From Lentibacter sp. (GTDB lineage: Bacteria > Pseudomonadota > Alphaproteobacteria > Rhodobacterales > Rhodobacteraceae): a stretch of 64,000 nucleotides of DNA. The notes below the pieces were generated by a model that was not told where the DNA came from, ran no database searches, and saw only the letters and a program-made list of their open reading frames with translations. Of the stretch, positions 45,254 to 57,346 are shown piece by piece (positions within the stretch are counted from its first letter, which is position 1; each line of letters starts with the position of its first letter). The translations under genes and the position numbers were made by a program. The stretch is taken from contig JADGEJ010000015.1 in assembly GCA_016744435.1 (NCBI GenBank), positions 1-64,000 on the forward strand, in the 5' to 3' direction.

Positions 45254-45383
45254 GTACAACGCTGATACTCCGTTTGGCTTTGCTTTGGAAAAAGCCTGTA
45301 AAAAACCACACTGGTGGCTTTGCCTCTGGCCTTTTCGCGCGCCTCGGTATATCGGCCAACGACGAACAACCCAAGGACATATC

Positions 45384-47201
45384 ATGGACCTGCGAAATAT
45401 CGCTATCATCGCTCACGTTGACCACGGCAAAACAACGCTCGTGGACGAGCTGCTCAAACAGTCTGGTGCCTTCCGCGCCAACCAAGACGTAGCCGAGCGT
45501 GCAATGGACAGTAATGACCTTGAGCGCGAACGCGGCATCACGATCTTCGCGAAGCCAACCTCACTAGAATGGAAAGGCACTCGGGTTAACATAGTTGACA
45601 CCCCAGGCCACGCCGACTTTGGCGGAGAAGTTGAGCGTATCCTTTCAATGGTAGATGGTGTTGTTCTGCTGGTAGACGCTGCCGAAGGCCCGATGCCGCA
45701 AACCAAGTTTGTTACATCTAAAGCTCTCGCATTGGGCCTGCGCCCCATCGTCGTGCTCAACAAAGTTGACAAAACAGACGCCGAGCCCGACCGTGCGCTA
45801 GACGAATGCTTTGATCTCTTCGCCTCACTTGATGCGAATGATGACCAACTTGATTTCCCGCATATGTATGCTTCTGGCCGTTCCGGTTGGGCAGATCATG
45901 AGCTTGATGGTCCGCGCAAAGACTTGGCGGCTTTGTTCGACTTGATCGTAAATCACGTCCCTGCCCCAGCCCAGATTGCCCATCAGAACGACGATTTCAG
46001 CATGTTGGCCACAACACTGGGCGCTGACCCATTTGTGGGCCGTATCCTGACTGGCCGTGTTGAAACTGGACGCCTCAAAGTTGGCGCTACAGTTCAGGCC
46101 CTAAGCCGCGTTGGCCAAAAGCTTGAGCAGTTCCGTGTGACGAAAATTCAGGCCTTCCGTGGCCTTGCAACGCAAGACATCGACGAAGCTTTGGCAGGCG
46201 ATATTGTTTCTATTGCCGGCATGTCAAAGGCGACAGTGGCAGACACTATCTGTGCTCTCGCCATCGAAACAGCGTTGGATTCTCAACCGATTGATCCACC
46301 GACAATCACAGTGACTTTCGGCATCAACGACAGCCCTCTTGCTGGTCGCGACGGCAAGAAGGTTCAGTCACGCGTCATCCGTGAACGCCTGATGAAAGAA
46401 GCCGAATCTAACGTTGCTATCAAGATTTCAGACACGCCAGGTGGCGATGCTTTTGAAGTTGCTGGCCGCGGCGAACTTCAAATGGGCGTCCTGATCGAGA
46501 ACATGCGCCGCGAAGGTTTTGAACTCAGCATTTCGCGCCCTCAAGTTCTGTTGCGCGAAGAGGACGGGGTTACTCTCGAGCCAATCGAGGAAGCAACCAT
46601 CGACGTAGACGACGAATACTCAGGCGCCGTGATCGAAAAGCTCACTGGAGGCCGCAAGGGCGATTTGGTTGAAATGCGCCCAGCAGGCGCTGGCAAAACA
46701 CGTATCATTGCACATGTTCCGTCGCGCGGCCTGATAGGCTACCACGGCGAATTCCTCACAGATACACGCGGCACCGGTGTTCTGAACCGCGTATTCCACG
46801 GCTGGGCACCTCACAAAGGCACGATGCCCGGCCGCCGAGCCGGTGTATTGATTTCAATGGAAAACGGAGACGCTGTTGCCTTCGCACTTTGGAATTTGGA
46901 AGATCGAGGCCGTATGTTTATCGGTGCACAAACTCAAGTCTATGAGGGCATGATCATTGGTGTCCACAGCCGTGAGAACGACTTGGAAGTGAACCCACTG
47001 AAAGGTAAGAAACTGACAAACGTGCGCGCGTCTGGTACGGACGAAGCTGTTCGCCTCACAACTCCCATCACGCTCAGCCTTGAAGAAGCGATTGCATACA
47101 TCAACGACGACGAACTTGTCGAAGTGACGCCTAACGCGATCCGGTTGCGCAAGCGATACCTTGACCCACATGAGCGCAAACGGATGTCTAAGAAGCTGTA
47201 A
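45384..47201 (+). CDS. typA: Ribosome-associated GTPase TypA/BipA
   Basis: This 605-residue translational GTPase acts in 50S assembly and stress growth. G1 AHVDHGKTT, G2 ERERGITIF, G3 VDTPGHADFG and G4 NKVDKTDA are all present, followed by EF-G-like domains III and V and the BipA-specific C-terminus (LRKRYLDPHERKRMSKKL). ATG 45384 follows AAGGAC; the open frame back to 45252 lacks conservation. It diverges from the ArgRS-like gene with 130 bases between starts. Confidence 0.97.
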   Translation: MDLRNIAIIAHVDHGKTTLVDELLKQSGAFRANQDVAERAMDSNDLERERGITIFAKPTSLEWKGTRVNIVDTPGHADFGGEVERILSMVDGVVLLVDAAEGPMPQTKFVTSKALALGLRPIVVLNKVDKTDAEPDRALDECFDLFASLDANDDQLDFPHMYASGRSGWADHELDGPRKDLAALFDLIVNHVPAPAQIAHQNDDFSMLATTLGADPFVGRILTGRVETGRLKVGATVQALSRVGQKLEQFRVTKIQAFRGLATQDIDEALAGDIVSIAGMSKATVADTICALAIETALDSQPIDPPTITVTFGINDSPLAGRDGKKVQSRVIRERLMKEAESNVAIKISDTPGGDAFEVAGRGELQMGVLIENMRREGFELSISRPQVLLREEDGVTLEPIEEATIDVDDEYSGAVIEKLTGGRKGDLVEMRPAGAGKTRIIAHVPSRGLIGYHGEFLTDTRGTGVLNRVFHGWAPHKGTMPGRRAGVLISMENGDAVAFALWNLEDRGRMFIGAQTQVYEGMIIGVHSRENDLEVNPLKGKKLTNVRASGTDEAVRLTTPITLSLEEAIAYINDDELVEVTPNAIRLRKRYLDPHERKRMSKKL

Positions 47202-47221
47202 AATAACATCAGCTACAAACT

Positions 47222-47259
47222 AAAAAGGGCGGCCTCCACAATTGGAGCCGCCCTTTTTA
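47222..47259. terminator. Bidirectional terminator between typA and DUF1330
   Basis: AAAAAGGGCGGCCTCCA pairs with TGGAGCCGCCCTTTTT, with one bulged C and a four-base loop. A-rich and T-rich flanks allow it to work in both directions for these converging genes. Confidence 0.9.
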
Positions 47260-47277
47260 GTTTGATGTTGCTTTGAA

Positions 47278-47562
47278 CTAGTCTGTTTCAACAACCATTA
47301 ATTCACGTTCGGACGCATCCTTCGCGTGGCTCAACGCAGCTTGATACGCGTCGCTATTGTAGCAAGCAACAGCGGCTTCCAAGCTTGGAAACTTCGCCAC
47401 GACATTGCGTGGCCGTTCTTTGCCCTCAAGTTGTACGAAGCGGCCACCACGCGCAAGAAACTCGCCACCATGTTCAGCGATAGCTGGCCCGGCCAACACT
47501 GCATACTTCCCATAAGCCTCGGCATCTGTCACCGTCACATGGGCTATCCATAAAGCTGCCAT
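47278..47562 (-). CDS. DUF1330 family protein
   Basis: This 94-residue protein (AALWIAHVTVTDAEAYGKYA) is a ferredoxin-fold dimeric alpha/beta barrel member of DUF1330. GGEFLARGGRFVQLEGKERP and FPSLEAAVACYNSDAYQAAL are the family's conserved parts. The biochemical function is unknown. It starts directly after the alaS stop with GGAGGGATGA as ribosome site within the alaS end, so the two are co-transcribed. Confidence 0.9.
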   Translation of the reverse strand: MAALWIAHVTVTDAEAYGKYAVLAGPAIAEHGGEFLARGGRFVQLEGKERPRNVVAKFPSLEAAVACYNSDAYQAALSHAKDASERELMVVETD

Positions 47563-50232
47563 TCATCCCTCCAATACGGCTTCCGCCGCTCTAATTGCTG
47601 CATCGGCATTGCTAACATCACGGCCACCACCTTGGGCCATGTCGGGCCGTCCACCGCCACCTTTTCCTCCGAGCTCGAGCACCGCAGCCTTAACCAGACC
47701 AACGGCTGAAAACCTGTCAACAAGATCGGCTGTAACACCCGCAGCCACCGCGGCTTTGCCATTCGCATCCGCGATCAACAAGACAGCACCACTTTCGATC
47801 TTCGCTTTATGCTCATCGATCAAAACGGGGAGGTCCTTTCCGGATACTCCGGAAAGCACTTGCGCTATGAACTTAACTCCATTGACCTCTTTGGCTGTTG
47901 TTTGGTTGGCCTCACCGCCTGACATGGCCAGTTCTCGCCGCAGCTGTGCAACTTCATTACTCAAGACTTTCCGTTCATCAAGCAGCGTTTTCACACGCTC
48001 TGGCACATCCCCAGGCTGAGCTTTAAGCTCTTCCGCCACTTGGCTTAGAGATATTGCAAGCCCTCTAGTGTGCTCCAACGCGTCTTGCCCGGTAATGGCT
48101 TCGATGCGACGTACACCAGCACTCGAGGCGCTATCCCCCAGCAAAACAAACATCCCGATGTCGCCTGTCTGACGAACATGCGTGCCACCACATAGCTCGA
48201 TCGAATAGGTCTGCCCGCTGCTGCCCTTACCAGAGCCAAGCTCTTCTCCCATTGAAACGACGCGTACTTCATCACCATATTTTTCGCCGAAAAGAGCCTG
48301 AGCTCCGATTGCTCTAGCGTCATCCGGCGTCATGATGCGCGTTTCAACCGGTGTGTTTTGGCGAATAAAACCGTTCACTTCGCTCTCGACGAGGAATAAC
48401 TCGTCTTGAGACAGAGCTTTGCCGTGGCTGAAATCAAAACGAAGCCTATCAGGAGCATTAAGTGAGCCACGTTGAGCGACATGATCGCCTAAGGCACGGC
48501 GTAACGCTTCATGAAGCAAATGTGTCACGGAGTGATTTGCTCGGATTGCACTTCGACGCGCATGATCTACTTCCAATGAAACGGTGTCACCACTTGAAAG
48601 CCCGTTTGGTCCAGCTGTAAGCAAGTGCGCAAATATCTTACCATCTGCATGTTTTTTGACGTCTTCGACATGGCTAACGTCTTCGGCGTTCTCAAGGCGC
48701 CTGATGAGGCCACTATCACCAACCTGGCCGCCGGATTCTGCGTAGAAAGGTGTTTGATTCAACACAACCCACCCCGTCTCACCTTGTTTCAAGCCCTTAA
48801 CCTGCTCGGCGCCTTTCAAGATAGCGAGAACTTGCCCTTCAGAAACTTCAGTATCATACCCCAAAAAGTCAGTTGCACCGGACTTGTCGAGAATATCGAA
48901 CCATATGGTTGCATCAGCGGCCTCGCCGGAGCCAGTCCAAGCGGAACGCGCCTTGTCTTTCTGGGCCTCCATGGCCGTCTCGAAACCCTCAACATCAACA
49001 CCACGGCCCTGCTCTCTCAACGCATCTTGTGTCAGATCAAGCGGAAAGCCGAAAGTATCGTAGAGCTTGAAAGCCGCATCGCCAGAAAGGTTCGCACCTT
49101 CGTCTAGCATCTGGACTTCATCGTCCAAAAGCCTCAGCCCTCTATCTAGAGTTTTCTTAAAACGAGTTTCTTCTAATAGAAGGGTCTCTTCGATCAAAGC
49201 TTGTGCACGTCCAAGCTCTTCATATGCCCCCCCCATCTGCCGGACTAATGCTGGCACCAACTGATGCATGACCGGATCTTTAGCGCCAAGCAGGTGTGCA
49301 TGCCGCATCGCCCGCCGCATAATTCGGCGCAGCACATATCCTCGCCCGTCGTTCGAAGGCATTACACCATCTGCAATTAGAAATGACGTAGAGCGTAAAT
49401 GGTCTGCTATCACACGGTGATGGACATTTTGATCACCATAAGGCTCGATATTTGTTGCGTGTGCCGAAGCTTCAATCAGCGTCTTGAACAAATCGGTATC
49501 GTAGTTGTCATGGCTGCCCTGCAACAATGCGCCAATGCGCTCTAGGCCCATACCAGTATCGATCGATTGCATTTCAAGATCACGCATCGAGCCATCTTCA
49601 AATTTCTCGTTTTGCATGAAAACGATGTTCCAAATCTCGATAAAGCGGTCGCCATCTTCCTCGGGACTACCCGGAGGTCCTCCCCAAATGTGGTCACCAT
49701 GGTCATAGAAAATTTCTGTGCATGGTCCGCACGGCCCTGTCGGCCCCATCTGCCAGAAATTGTCTGACGTTGCGATTCTAACAATCCTTTCTTCTGGAAC
49801 GCCCAACTTCTTCCAGATATCGAAAGCTTCGTCATCTATATGGTAAACAGTTACCCACAATCGGCTCTTGTCGATCCCAAACTGTTCTGTGATCAATTCC
49901 CAAGCGAATGCAATCGCTTCATCCTTGAAATAGTCACCAAAACTAAAGTTACCAAGCATTTCAAAAAAGGTATGGTGGCGTGCTGTATAGCCGACATTAT
50001 CTAAGTCATTATGCTTGCCACCAGCACGAACACACTTTTGGGCCGAAGTTGCCCGCACATAGTCTCTCTTGTCGACGCCAGTAAAGCAATTTTTGAACTG
50101 AACCATGCCTGCGTTCACAAACATCAAAGTCGGGTCGTTTCGAGGCACAAGCGGGCTCGACGGCACAATTTCGTGATCCTGTGAGCCAAAATAACTCAGG
50201 AATGTCGATCGGATCTCGTTGAGGCTTTGCAT
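47563..50232 (-). CDS. alaS: Alanyl-tRNA synthetase
   Basis: This 889-residue class II synthetase has the aminoacylation domain at the start ([39 protein letters not shown]), the editing site [11 protein letters not shown] with its zinc partner motif CGGTHV, and the C-Ala domain ([11 protein letters not shown]) at the end. The length is normal. The gene follows recA on the minus strand with 121 bases between them. DUF1330 is downstream and probably in the same unit. Confidence 0.98.
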   Translation of the reverse strand: MQSLNEIRSTFLSYFGSQDHEIVPSSPLVPRNDPTLMFVNAGMVQFKNCFTGVDKRDYVRATSAQKCVRAGGKHNDLDNVGYTARHHTFFEMLGNFSFGDYFKDEAIAFAWELITEQFGIDKSRLWVTVYHIDDEAFDIWKKLGVPEERIVRIATSDNFWQMGPTGPCGPCTEIFYDHGDHIWGGPPGSPEEDGDRFIEIWNIVFMQNEKFEDGSMRDLEMQSIDTGMGLERIGALLQGSHDNYDTDLFKTLIEASAHATNIEPYGDQNVHHRVIADHLRSTSFLIADGVMPSNDGRGYVLRRIMRRAMRHAHLLGAKDPVMHQLVPALVRQMGGAYEELGRAQALIEETLLLEETRFKKTLDRGLRLLDDEVQMLDEGANLSGDAAFKLYDTFGFPLDLTQDALREQGRGVDVEGFETAMEAQKDKARSAWTGSGEAADATIWFDILDKSGATDFLGYDTEVSEGQVLAILKGAEQVKGLKQGETGWVVLNQTPFYAESGGQVGDSGLIRRLENAEDVSHVEDVKKHADGKIFAHLLTAGPNGLSSGDTVSLEVDHARRSAIRANHSVTHLLHEALRRALGDHVAQRGSLNAPDRLRFDFSHGKALSQDELFLVESEVNGFIRQNTPVETRIMTPDDARAIGAQALFGEKYGDEVRVVSMGEELGSGKGSSGQTYSIELCGGTHVRQTGDIGMFVLLGDSASSAGVRRIEAITGQDALEHTRGLAISLSQVAEELKAQPGDVPERVKTLLDERKVLSNEVAQLRRELAMSGGEANQTTAKEVNGVKFIAQVLSGVSGKDLPVLIDEHKAKIESGAVLLIADANGKAAVAAGVTADLVDRFSAVGLVKAAVLELGGKGGGGRPDMAQGGGRDVSNADAAIRAAEAVLEG

Positions 50233-50353
50233 GGCTTTTCCTGCTAGAATTGGTCGTATTTTGTTTAGCTGTAGTCCCTGCCCATGTCCACACGAAGAAG
50301 CGCCAGAACGATTGCTCGCTCCGGCGCTTCAAACTTGTCAGCTGTGAAGTGAC

Positions 50354-51454
50354 TTACACCTCGAGGATATCGTCATCAGCGCCGCCTTTTGAGGCTTTGT
50401 TATTTTGATTTTTCCCTTCTGGTGCGTCAAAGTCGAGCCCGTGCGCCGCACGAATCTTGTCCTCAATTTCGTAGGCAATTGCAGGATTATCCTTCATAAA
50501 CTGCCGCGCATTTTCACGCCCCTGCCCGACCCGCTCGTCTCCATAACTAAACCAAGATCCGGATTTCTGAACAATTCCAAGGGCAACTCCAAGGTCAAGC
50601 AGTTCGCCTGTTTTGGAAATACCTTCGCCATACATGATGTCAAATTCGACTTGCTTGAAGGGTGGTGCAACTTTGTTTTTAACAACCTTAACGCGTGTTT
50701 GGTTTCCCACTACCTCATCACGGTCTTTGATCGCCCCAATCCGGCGAATATCAAGCCGAACAGAGCTGTAAAACTTAAGGGCATTGCCCCCTGAGGTTGT
50801 CTCTGGACTGCCGAACATCACACCGATCTTCATGCGAATTTGGTTGATGAAAATCACCATGCAGTTTGAACGTGAGATTGAGCCCGTCAGTTTGCGCATC
50901 GCTTGGCTCATCAGGCGTGCTTGAACGCCCACGCTGCTATCGCCCATGTCACCTTCCAACTCAGACTTTGGCGTCAGTGCCGCAACCGAGTCGACGACAA
51001 CCATGCTTACTGCGCCCGACCGCACAAGCGTATCGGTAATCTCAAGCGCTTGCTCGCCCGTATCTGGTTGAGAAATCAGCAATTCCTCGAGATCAACACC
51101 AAGGTTCTTGGCATACTGCGGATCGAGTGCGTGCTCTGCATCAACAAATGCTGCCACTCCGCCCTGTTTCTGTTCTTCCGCAACACAATGCAAAGTCAGT
51201 GTCGTTTTGCCTGAGCTCTCAGGGCCATAAATCTCGATGATTCGCCCTTTCGGGAGCCCACCGATGCCGAGTGCGATATCCAAGCCGATCGAACCAGTCG
51301 ATGTCGACTCGATTTTCTGAATCGCATCTCCACCCAATCTCATAATGGACCCCTTACCAAACTGACGTTCGATCTGGGCCAAAGCACTATCAAGCGCCTT
51401 TTGTTTGTCTGTTTCGCTCTTGTTTTTCATATCTAAAAGATCTGCCGTTGCCAT
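50354..51454 (-). CDS. recA: Recombinase A
   Basis: This 366-residue recombinase has Walker [10 protein letters not shown], the [11 protein letters not shown] start, the L1 and L2 DNA-binding loops ([28 protein letters not shown]) and an acidic C-terminus with DDDILEV. It coats single-stranded DNA, drives strand exchange and triggers LexA cleavage. An exact alphaproteobacterial SOS box lies 53-67 bases before the ATG. Confidence 0.99.
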   Translation of the reverse strand: MATADLLDMKNKSETDKQKALDSALAQIERQFGKGSIMRLGGDAIQKIESTSTGSIGLDIALGIGGLPKGRIIEIYGPESSGKTTLTLHCVAEEQKQGGVAAFVDAEHALDPQYAKNLGVDLEELLISQPDTGEQALEITDTLVRSGAVSMVVVDSVAALTPKSELEGDMGDSSVGVQARLMSQAMRKLTGSISRSNCMVIFINQIRMKIGVMFGSPETTSGGNALKFYSSVRLDIRRIGAIKDRDEVVGNQTRVKVVKNKVAPPFKQVEFDIMYGEGISKTGELLDLGVALGIVQKSGSWFSYGDERVGQGRENARQFMKDNPAIAYEIEDKIRAAHGLDFDAPEGKNQNNKASKGGADDDILEV

Positions 51455-51506
51455 TGCTATTGTTTCCTTATTTCATAACCCGTTGAACGCGGCAATCGCC
51501 CCAAGC

Positions 51507-51521
51507 GTTCCCTTATTGTTC
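51507..51521 (-). promoter_or_regulatory. SOS (LexA) box upstream of recA
   Basis: On the minus strand the sequence is GAACAATAAGGGAAC, an exact GAAC-N7-GAAC alphaproteobacterial LexA site. It is placed 53-67 bases before the recA start, so recA should be DNA-damage inducible as in relatives. Confidence 0.8.
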
Positions 51522-51630
51522 CATTGTGGGGGCAAAAAGCGAACATTTCAACTAAAATTTTGTGGGATGATTTTCATCCACAAAGGGTTAAAGAGTCCTT
51601 TATGAACTCTTGGCACACGGAAGGAATCAA

Positions 51631-52224
51631 ATGTTAATCTTTTCCAAGGCTAAGGTTGTCTTCTTTTCCGTGCCAAAAACCGGCAGCACAGCTATAGAGC
51701 AAGCGTTGGCTCCCTTTGCTGCGATCGCCGTGACTGACCCACCCGAGCTAAAACATGCACCAGTTTACCGATACAATCGTTTCTTCCGTCCTATGGTCGA
51801 GAAATTTGTTGGCACCGACATCGAAACAATTGCCATCATTCGTGAGCCGATAAGCTGGTTGGGAAGCTGGTATCGTTATCGACAACGTGACTTTTTGAAA
51901 GGTAAGCCACCCTCAACCGATGGGATCAGTTTCGAGGCCTTTGTAGAGGCCTACTTGCTTGACGACAGGCCCCCATATGCAAATGTTGGGTCCCAAGCCA
52001 AGTTTGTTGAACCGCGCCCAAATGGCACCTCGATCAACCGGCTTTTCCGGTACGAAAAGTTACACGAATGTATCGAATTCATGGAGCAAAAACTTGGTCA
52101 AAAAATCGAACTTCCAACGAAAAACGTGTCTTTGAAACAAGACCTTAAGCTTTGCACTTCTCTCGAAGAGCGGCTGCGAGTGAAGCATGCGGCTGACTTC
52201 AAACTTTGGTCTTCAATCAGTTAA
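51631..52224 (+). CDS. Sulfotransferase-like protein
   Basis: This 197-residue protein has the PAPS 5'-phosphosulfate loop VFFSVPKTGSTAIEQAL near residue 10 and a 3'-phosphate site (IAIIREPISWLGSWYRYR) near residue 75. Such small sulfotransferases modify surface polysaccharides or small molecules. The protein is short, but both co-substrate motifs are intact. ATG 51631 is preceded by GGAAGGA; a longer reading from 51610 is rejected. Its last 8 bases overlap the end of cckA on the other strand. Confidence 0.82.
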   Translation: MLIFSKAKVVFFSVPKTGSTAIEQALAPFAAIAVTDPPELKHAPVYRYNRFFRPMVEKFVGTDIETIAIIREPISWLGSWYRYRQRDFLKGKPPSTDGISFEAFVEAYLLDDRPPYANVGSQAKFVEPRPNGTSINRLFRYEKLHECIEFMEQKLGQKIELPTKNVSLKQDLKLCTSLEERLRVKHAADFKLWSSIS

Positions 52225-54541
52225 CTGCTTCTCCGTCAGAAATTACGCCTTGCACTGTTTTGGTCAACTCAGATAGCGAAAACGGCTTCTGCAAAAAGGC
52301 CGCTCCCGGGATATCAGGGCCGGTTCCACCAAAAACATCCTCTGCATAACCAGACATAAACACTACTTTTACGTCTGGCCGCACTTTCTGAGCTTCGCGA
52401 ACCCAGCAAGGGCCATCCAAGCCTGGCATAACGACGTCAGTAACAAATACGTCGATCTGCAAGCTCTTGTCATTCAGAATTTCGAGTGCCTCCTCGCCAC
52501 ACGAGGCCTCCATGATACTGAATCCGCTGAGGCCCAAAGCTCGAGAGGCAAAAGCACGCACAGGGGCCTCATCTTCGACAAGCAATATCAAACCGTCGCT
52601 TCTCAATATTTTTTCCGGCTTTGTCACTTCATTTTGCGGAGCAAGTGTTGTTGCCGCCTGATTAGTGATCGGGAAGATAAGCGTAAAACAGCTTCCCACG
52701 CCTTCCTCACTATCGGCAAAAATAAACCCGCCAGTTTGCTTTACGATACCATAAGCTGTCGACAATCCCAGGCCAGTGCCTTCCCCCGTGCGCTTGGTTG
52801 TAAAGAAAGGCTCGAATATCTTTTGCAGTTTATCAGGCGCAATACCGTCACCCTCGTCAATAACTTTGACGACAACGTATTCACCAGTGGGAACTTTCGC
52901 CCTATCGCGCTTCAAGGGTTGGTCTAGCATAAGGGTTTCAGTCAGGATCGTGACCTTACCACCTTGGGGCATCGCATCGCGAGCGTTCACAACTAGGTTC
53001 ATCACTACTTGCTCAAGTTGACGCTTATCCGCGCGAATACTGTTGCTGCCAGTTACATTCTCAAAGTCGAGCTGCACTTTTTCGCCAACCAATCGGTTGA
53101 GCAGGTGTGTAAGGTCTGACAGCGCTTCTTGCACGTCAATGGTCTGCGGCCGCAACGTTTGCTTACGAGAGAACGCAAGCAGTTGGTTGACAAGTGCGGC
53201 GGCGCGATTGGCGTTTTGATTAATTTGCTCGAGATCGGAAAAGTCAGGATCTTCCTCATTTCGGCGCACCATCAACAAGTCACAATGCCCAGTGATTGCT
53301 GTAAGAAGGTTATTGAAATCGTGAGCGACGCCGCCTGCCAACTGCCCGATTGCCTGCATTTTCTGACTTTGTACAAATTGAGCTTCAAGTGTTTTAAGCT
53401 CGGTAGCGTCATTCAAAACAGCTATGAGCACGTTTTGCTCGCCTTCCAGAGCAGGCTTCAGGATAACTTGAACAAAGGTTTCGTAGTCGTCTCGGCGAAC
53501 TTTCAAAAACTCTGACTGTTGTCCAATCTGCCCACTGGCTGTGTCAGAAAGCCAGTCGGTTATCGAGCGCCCCAACCCTTCAAGTAAGTTTGAAAGACTC
53601 TCGCCATTCAATTCGCTACGTCCAAGTAAACCACGCGCCATTCGGTTTGAGCTGGTCACTCTACCATCAGGGCTAAGCTTGAGAAGCGGCACCGGGAGTT
53701 CATCGAAAAACCGCTCGCTTTCCGGTAAGTCAACATGGCGCTCGGGCGATGGAACAAGAACAAACTCTCGGCGTCCTGCACTGCCTTTCAGCTCCGCAAC
53801 GACGCATGGCACATTGCCATTCAAGGTGCTTATTTCTTGCACACGTCCGGGTTTAACTGGCATTTCAGGAAAAACTCGGTCGAGGGTTTTCACCCTTTCC
53901 CCAATTAGTCGGCGCGCGACTTCGTTCATGAAAAGAACAGTGTCATTGCGTCCCGCTGTTATCAGCGGCAACTTTTCAAAGAGGCCTGCTGCATCCGTTG
54001 ATGCATTTCGCGGCAATTCTTCGACTCGCCAAAGAAACCCACCGTGCGAAAGCGCGTGACAGCCAATACGCATATGGCCTGTTCTGGTAACAACATCTTC
54101 CCGAGCGGCCCCCACCTCTGCGGCTTTGAGGGAAAGGCGGGTTACAACCGCAAAAGCGTTATTCAGCACCGAGGAAAGCGTCGCAATCGTGGTGTCCAAA
54201 GTCTTGTCAAATTGCTCGGTTGCTACCCCGTTACGATACCAAATCACTCCGATTTCATCGGAGACAAAACACGCCGCAGCATCGTGGCGCACAAACTCAG
54301 AAATCACTTTTTGAGCCTGCGCATTGGCCCGCTTAAAGCTCAGAGAGAAATAGAGACTGGTGCAAGCCAAGACGGAAAACGTCGCCGCGATCGCGCTCAT
54401 TATAACCACAACCGTGTGGCTGGAGGAGATATAGGCCGCCACCACCCCAACACATGAAAAAGCCAGAAGCGCCCAGATTTTTGGGGCTAATTCAAGAGAA
54501 AGACGGGCCAATCGGCCAGGCGTGAGCGCTATATTCGCCAA
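52217..54541 (-). CDS. cckA: Hybrid histidine kinase CckA
   Basis: This 774-residue membrane kinase heads the phosphorelay CckA-ChpT-CtrA. Two helices lie at about 20-40 and 43-66, PAS-like regions follow, the H-box is AGGVAHDFNNLL with His407, the ATPase boxes include NLVVNARDAM and GEGTGLGLSTAYGIV, and a C-terminal receiver has Asp702 in VFVTDVVMPGLDG. The start is TTG 54541, eight bases after GGGAGG; no ATG is in frame before residue 48. A CtrA-type box lies upstream. In Rhodobacterales this relay controls motility, quorum responses and gene transfer agents rather than viability. Confidence 0.94.
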   Translation of the reverse strand: MANIALTPGRLARLSLELAPKIWALLAFSCVGVVAAYISSSHTVVVIMSAIAATFSVLACTSLYFSLSFKRANAQAQKVISEFVRHDAAACFVSDEIGVIWYRNGVATEQFDKTLDTTIATLSSVLNNAFAVVTRLSLKAAEVGAAREDVVTRTGHMRIGCHALSHGGFLWRVEELPRNASTDAAGLFEKLPLITAGRNDTVLFMNEVARRLIGERVKTLDRVFPEMPVKPGRVQEISTLNGNVPCVVAELKGSAGRREFVLVPSPERHVDLPESERFFDELPVPLLKLSPDGRVTSSNRMARGLLGRSELNGESLSNLLEGLGRSITDWLSDTASGQIGQQSEFLKVRRDDYETFVQVILKPALEGEQNVLIAVLNDATELKTLEAQFVQSQKMQAIGQLAGGVAHDFNNLLTAITGHCDLLMVRRNEEDPDFSDLEQINQNANRAAALVNQLLAFSRKQTLRPQTIDVQEALSDLTHLLNRLVGEKVQLDFENVTGSNSIRADKRQLEQVVMNLVVNARDAMPQGGKVTILTETLMLDQPLKRDRAKVPTGEYVVVKVIDEGDGIAPDKLQKIFEPFFTTKRTGEGTGLGLSTAYGIVKQTGGFIFADSEEGVGSCFTLIFPITNQAATTLAPQNEVTKPEKILRSDGLILLVEDEAPVRAFASRALGLSGFSIMEASCGEEALEILNDKSLQIDVFVTDVVMPGLDGPCWVREAQKVRPDVKVVFMSGYAEDVFGGTGPDIPGAAFLQKPFSLSELTKTVQGVISDGEAVN

Positions 54542-54596
54542 TCGAGGTGCCTCCCAGCGAAGAGAATCAAAGGTTTCTGATCTTACCCAGCCAGCA

Positions 54597-54611
54597 TTAA
54601 CCCCAGATTAA
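54597..54611 (-). promoter_or_regulatory. CtrA-type box upstream of cckA
   Basis: On the minus strand the sequence is TTAATCTGGGGTTAA, a TTAA-N7-TTAA match followed by T rather than C; on the plus strand TTAACCCCAGATTAA. It sits 56-70 bases before the cckA start, suggesting feedback of CtrA on its own kinase gene. Confidence 0.55.
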
Positions 54612-54654
54612 GGCGATTTTCAGCGCAACGCACCTTTAAATTGCGCTCAAGCCT

Positions 54655-55826
54655 TCAGGCTCTCCTTAAAACCGCAAGGTAGAAGCCGTCACCGCCATTC
54701 TGCAAACGCCAGTTCTTTTGGCCTGCAACCTGCCACTCAGGATTGTCTGCCACAAACGCGGAGACAACATCCTGATTCTCGCAAGCCAGTAGTGAACACG
54801 TCGCGTAAGCAAGTGCGCCGTCTGCTGCCACGTGTTTGCTTGCCTGACTAAGCACATCACGTTGCGTGTCACTTAGCTCATCAAGGGTTTGTTGCGTCAG
54901 ACGCCACTTTCCATCAGGGGCACGACGCCATGCGCCACTGCCCGAACAGGGCGCATCGCAGAACACCAAATCAAACGTCTGGTCTAACAGATCATCAGGC
55001 TCTAACACGCTCACTTTGCAGCCAGCCCGTTCAACCCGCACCGGGATATCGCGCATCCGCTCGGCGGCAATATCGTGCGCAAACACAGACGCCTCACTTA
55101 TTGCAGCAAGAGCAAGACTCTTGCCACCGCCGCCAGCGCAGAAATCAAGCACGCGCGTAACGCCTTCAAGCGGCAACTCGGAAACGACAGCCTGACTTGC
55201 CGCATCTTGCAATTCGACAAGCCCGTCTGCAAACGCGCCACTAAGGGCAACTTTACGCACGCCCTCTGTAACGAGCAACGCCGTTTCGGCTTGCTCAGCC
55301 CGCTCAGCAATGATGCTGTCCTCAGCTAGGGCTTCAATCGCCTCAGCATGAGTCGCTTTGCGTGCGTTGACGCGCAAAAATACCGGAGCTCTTTGGCGCA
55401 GTAGTTGTGCTTCAATACTAGCATCGTCGCCCAAGGAAGCCTCAAACTGAGGCCAAAGCCAATCAGGCATGTCGTTGATTGCGGCAACGCCTTCTGGTGG
55501 CGCGCCAGCTGCTGCCTCTTCTTCTGACAAGGGTTCTGGCGCGTGACCTACCCCTGTGAAAACACTCTCAGGTGCCACGCCTTCTGCGCGCAATGCCCCA
55601 ATCATCAAAGCCCGGCCTGTCGGTGCATCAGCGGCACCACCAAGAGCCGCGTAGCTGCGTGCGCATCGCCATGCCTGAAACACATGGTCGCGGATCGCAG
55701 CTCTATCCTTGGAGCCCGCATAGCGGTTCTTGCGCCCCCATGTGGTGAGGCATTTTTCGATGGCCTCGCCAGCGATCATTCTGTCGAGGATTTCTGCGGC
55801 CGAGGCCACCCGTGCTGCTGGTTGCA

Positions 55827-55827
<1 letters not shown>
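54655..55827 (-). CDS. RsmB-type rRNA (cytosine-5) methyltransferase
   Basis: This 390-residue enzyme has an N-terminal NusB-like RNA-binding region and a SAM methyltransferase domain with DFCAGGGGKS at 228-237, DAPCSGSG at 291-298 (Cys294) and YATCSLL at 341-347 (Cys344). The two cysteines are the release and nucleophile pair of RNA m5C enzymes. It is probably the 16S rRNA m5C967 enzyme, or a relative with another target. Its ATG overlaps the guaB stop by one base (TAATG), so it is coupled to guaB. Confidence 0.92.
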
Positions 55828-57311
<1,484 letters not shown>

Positions 57312-57346
57312 CTATGTCATGAACCTCGTGAAATGGAAAGGCTTAA

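Noticed and set aside
51588-51602. CtrA-like site before the sulfotransferase gene (TTAA-N7-TTTA)
   Set aside because: One half-site is imperfect and the position close to the start gives no extra support.
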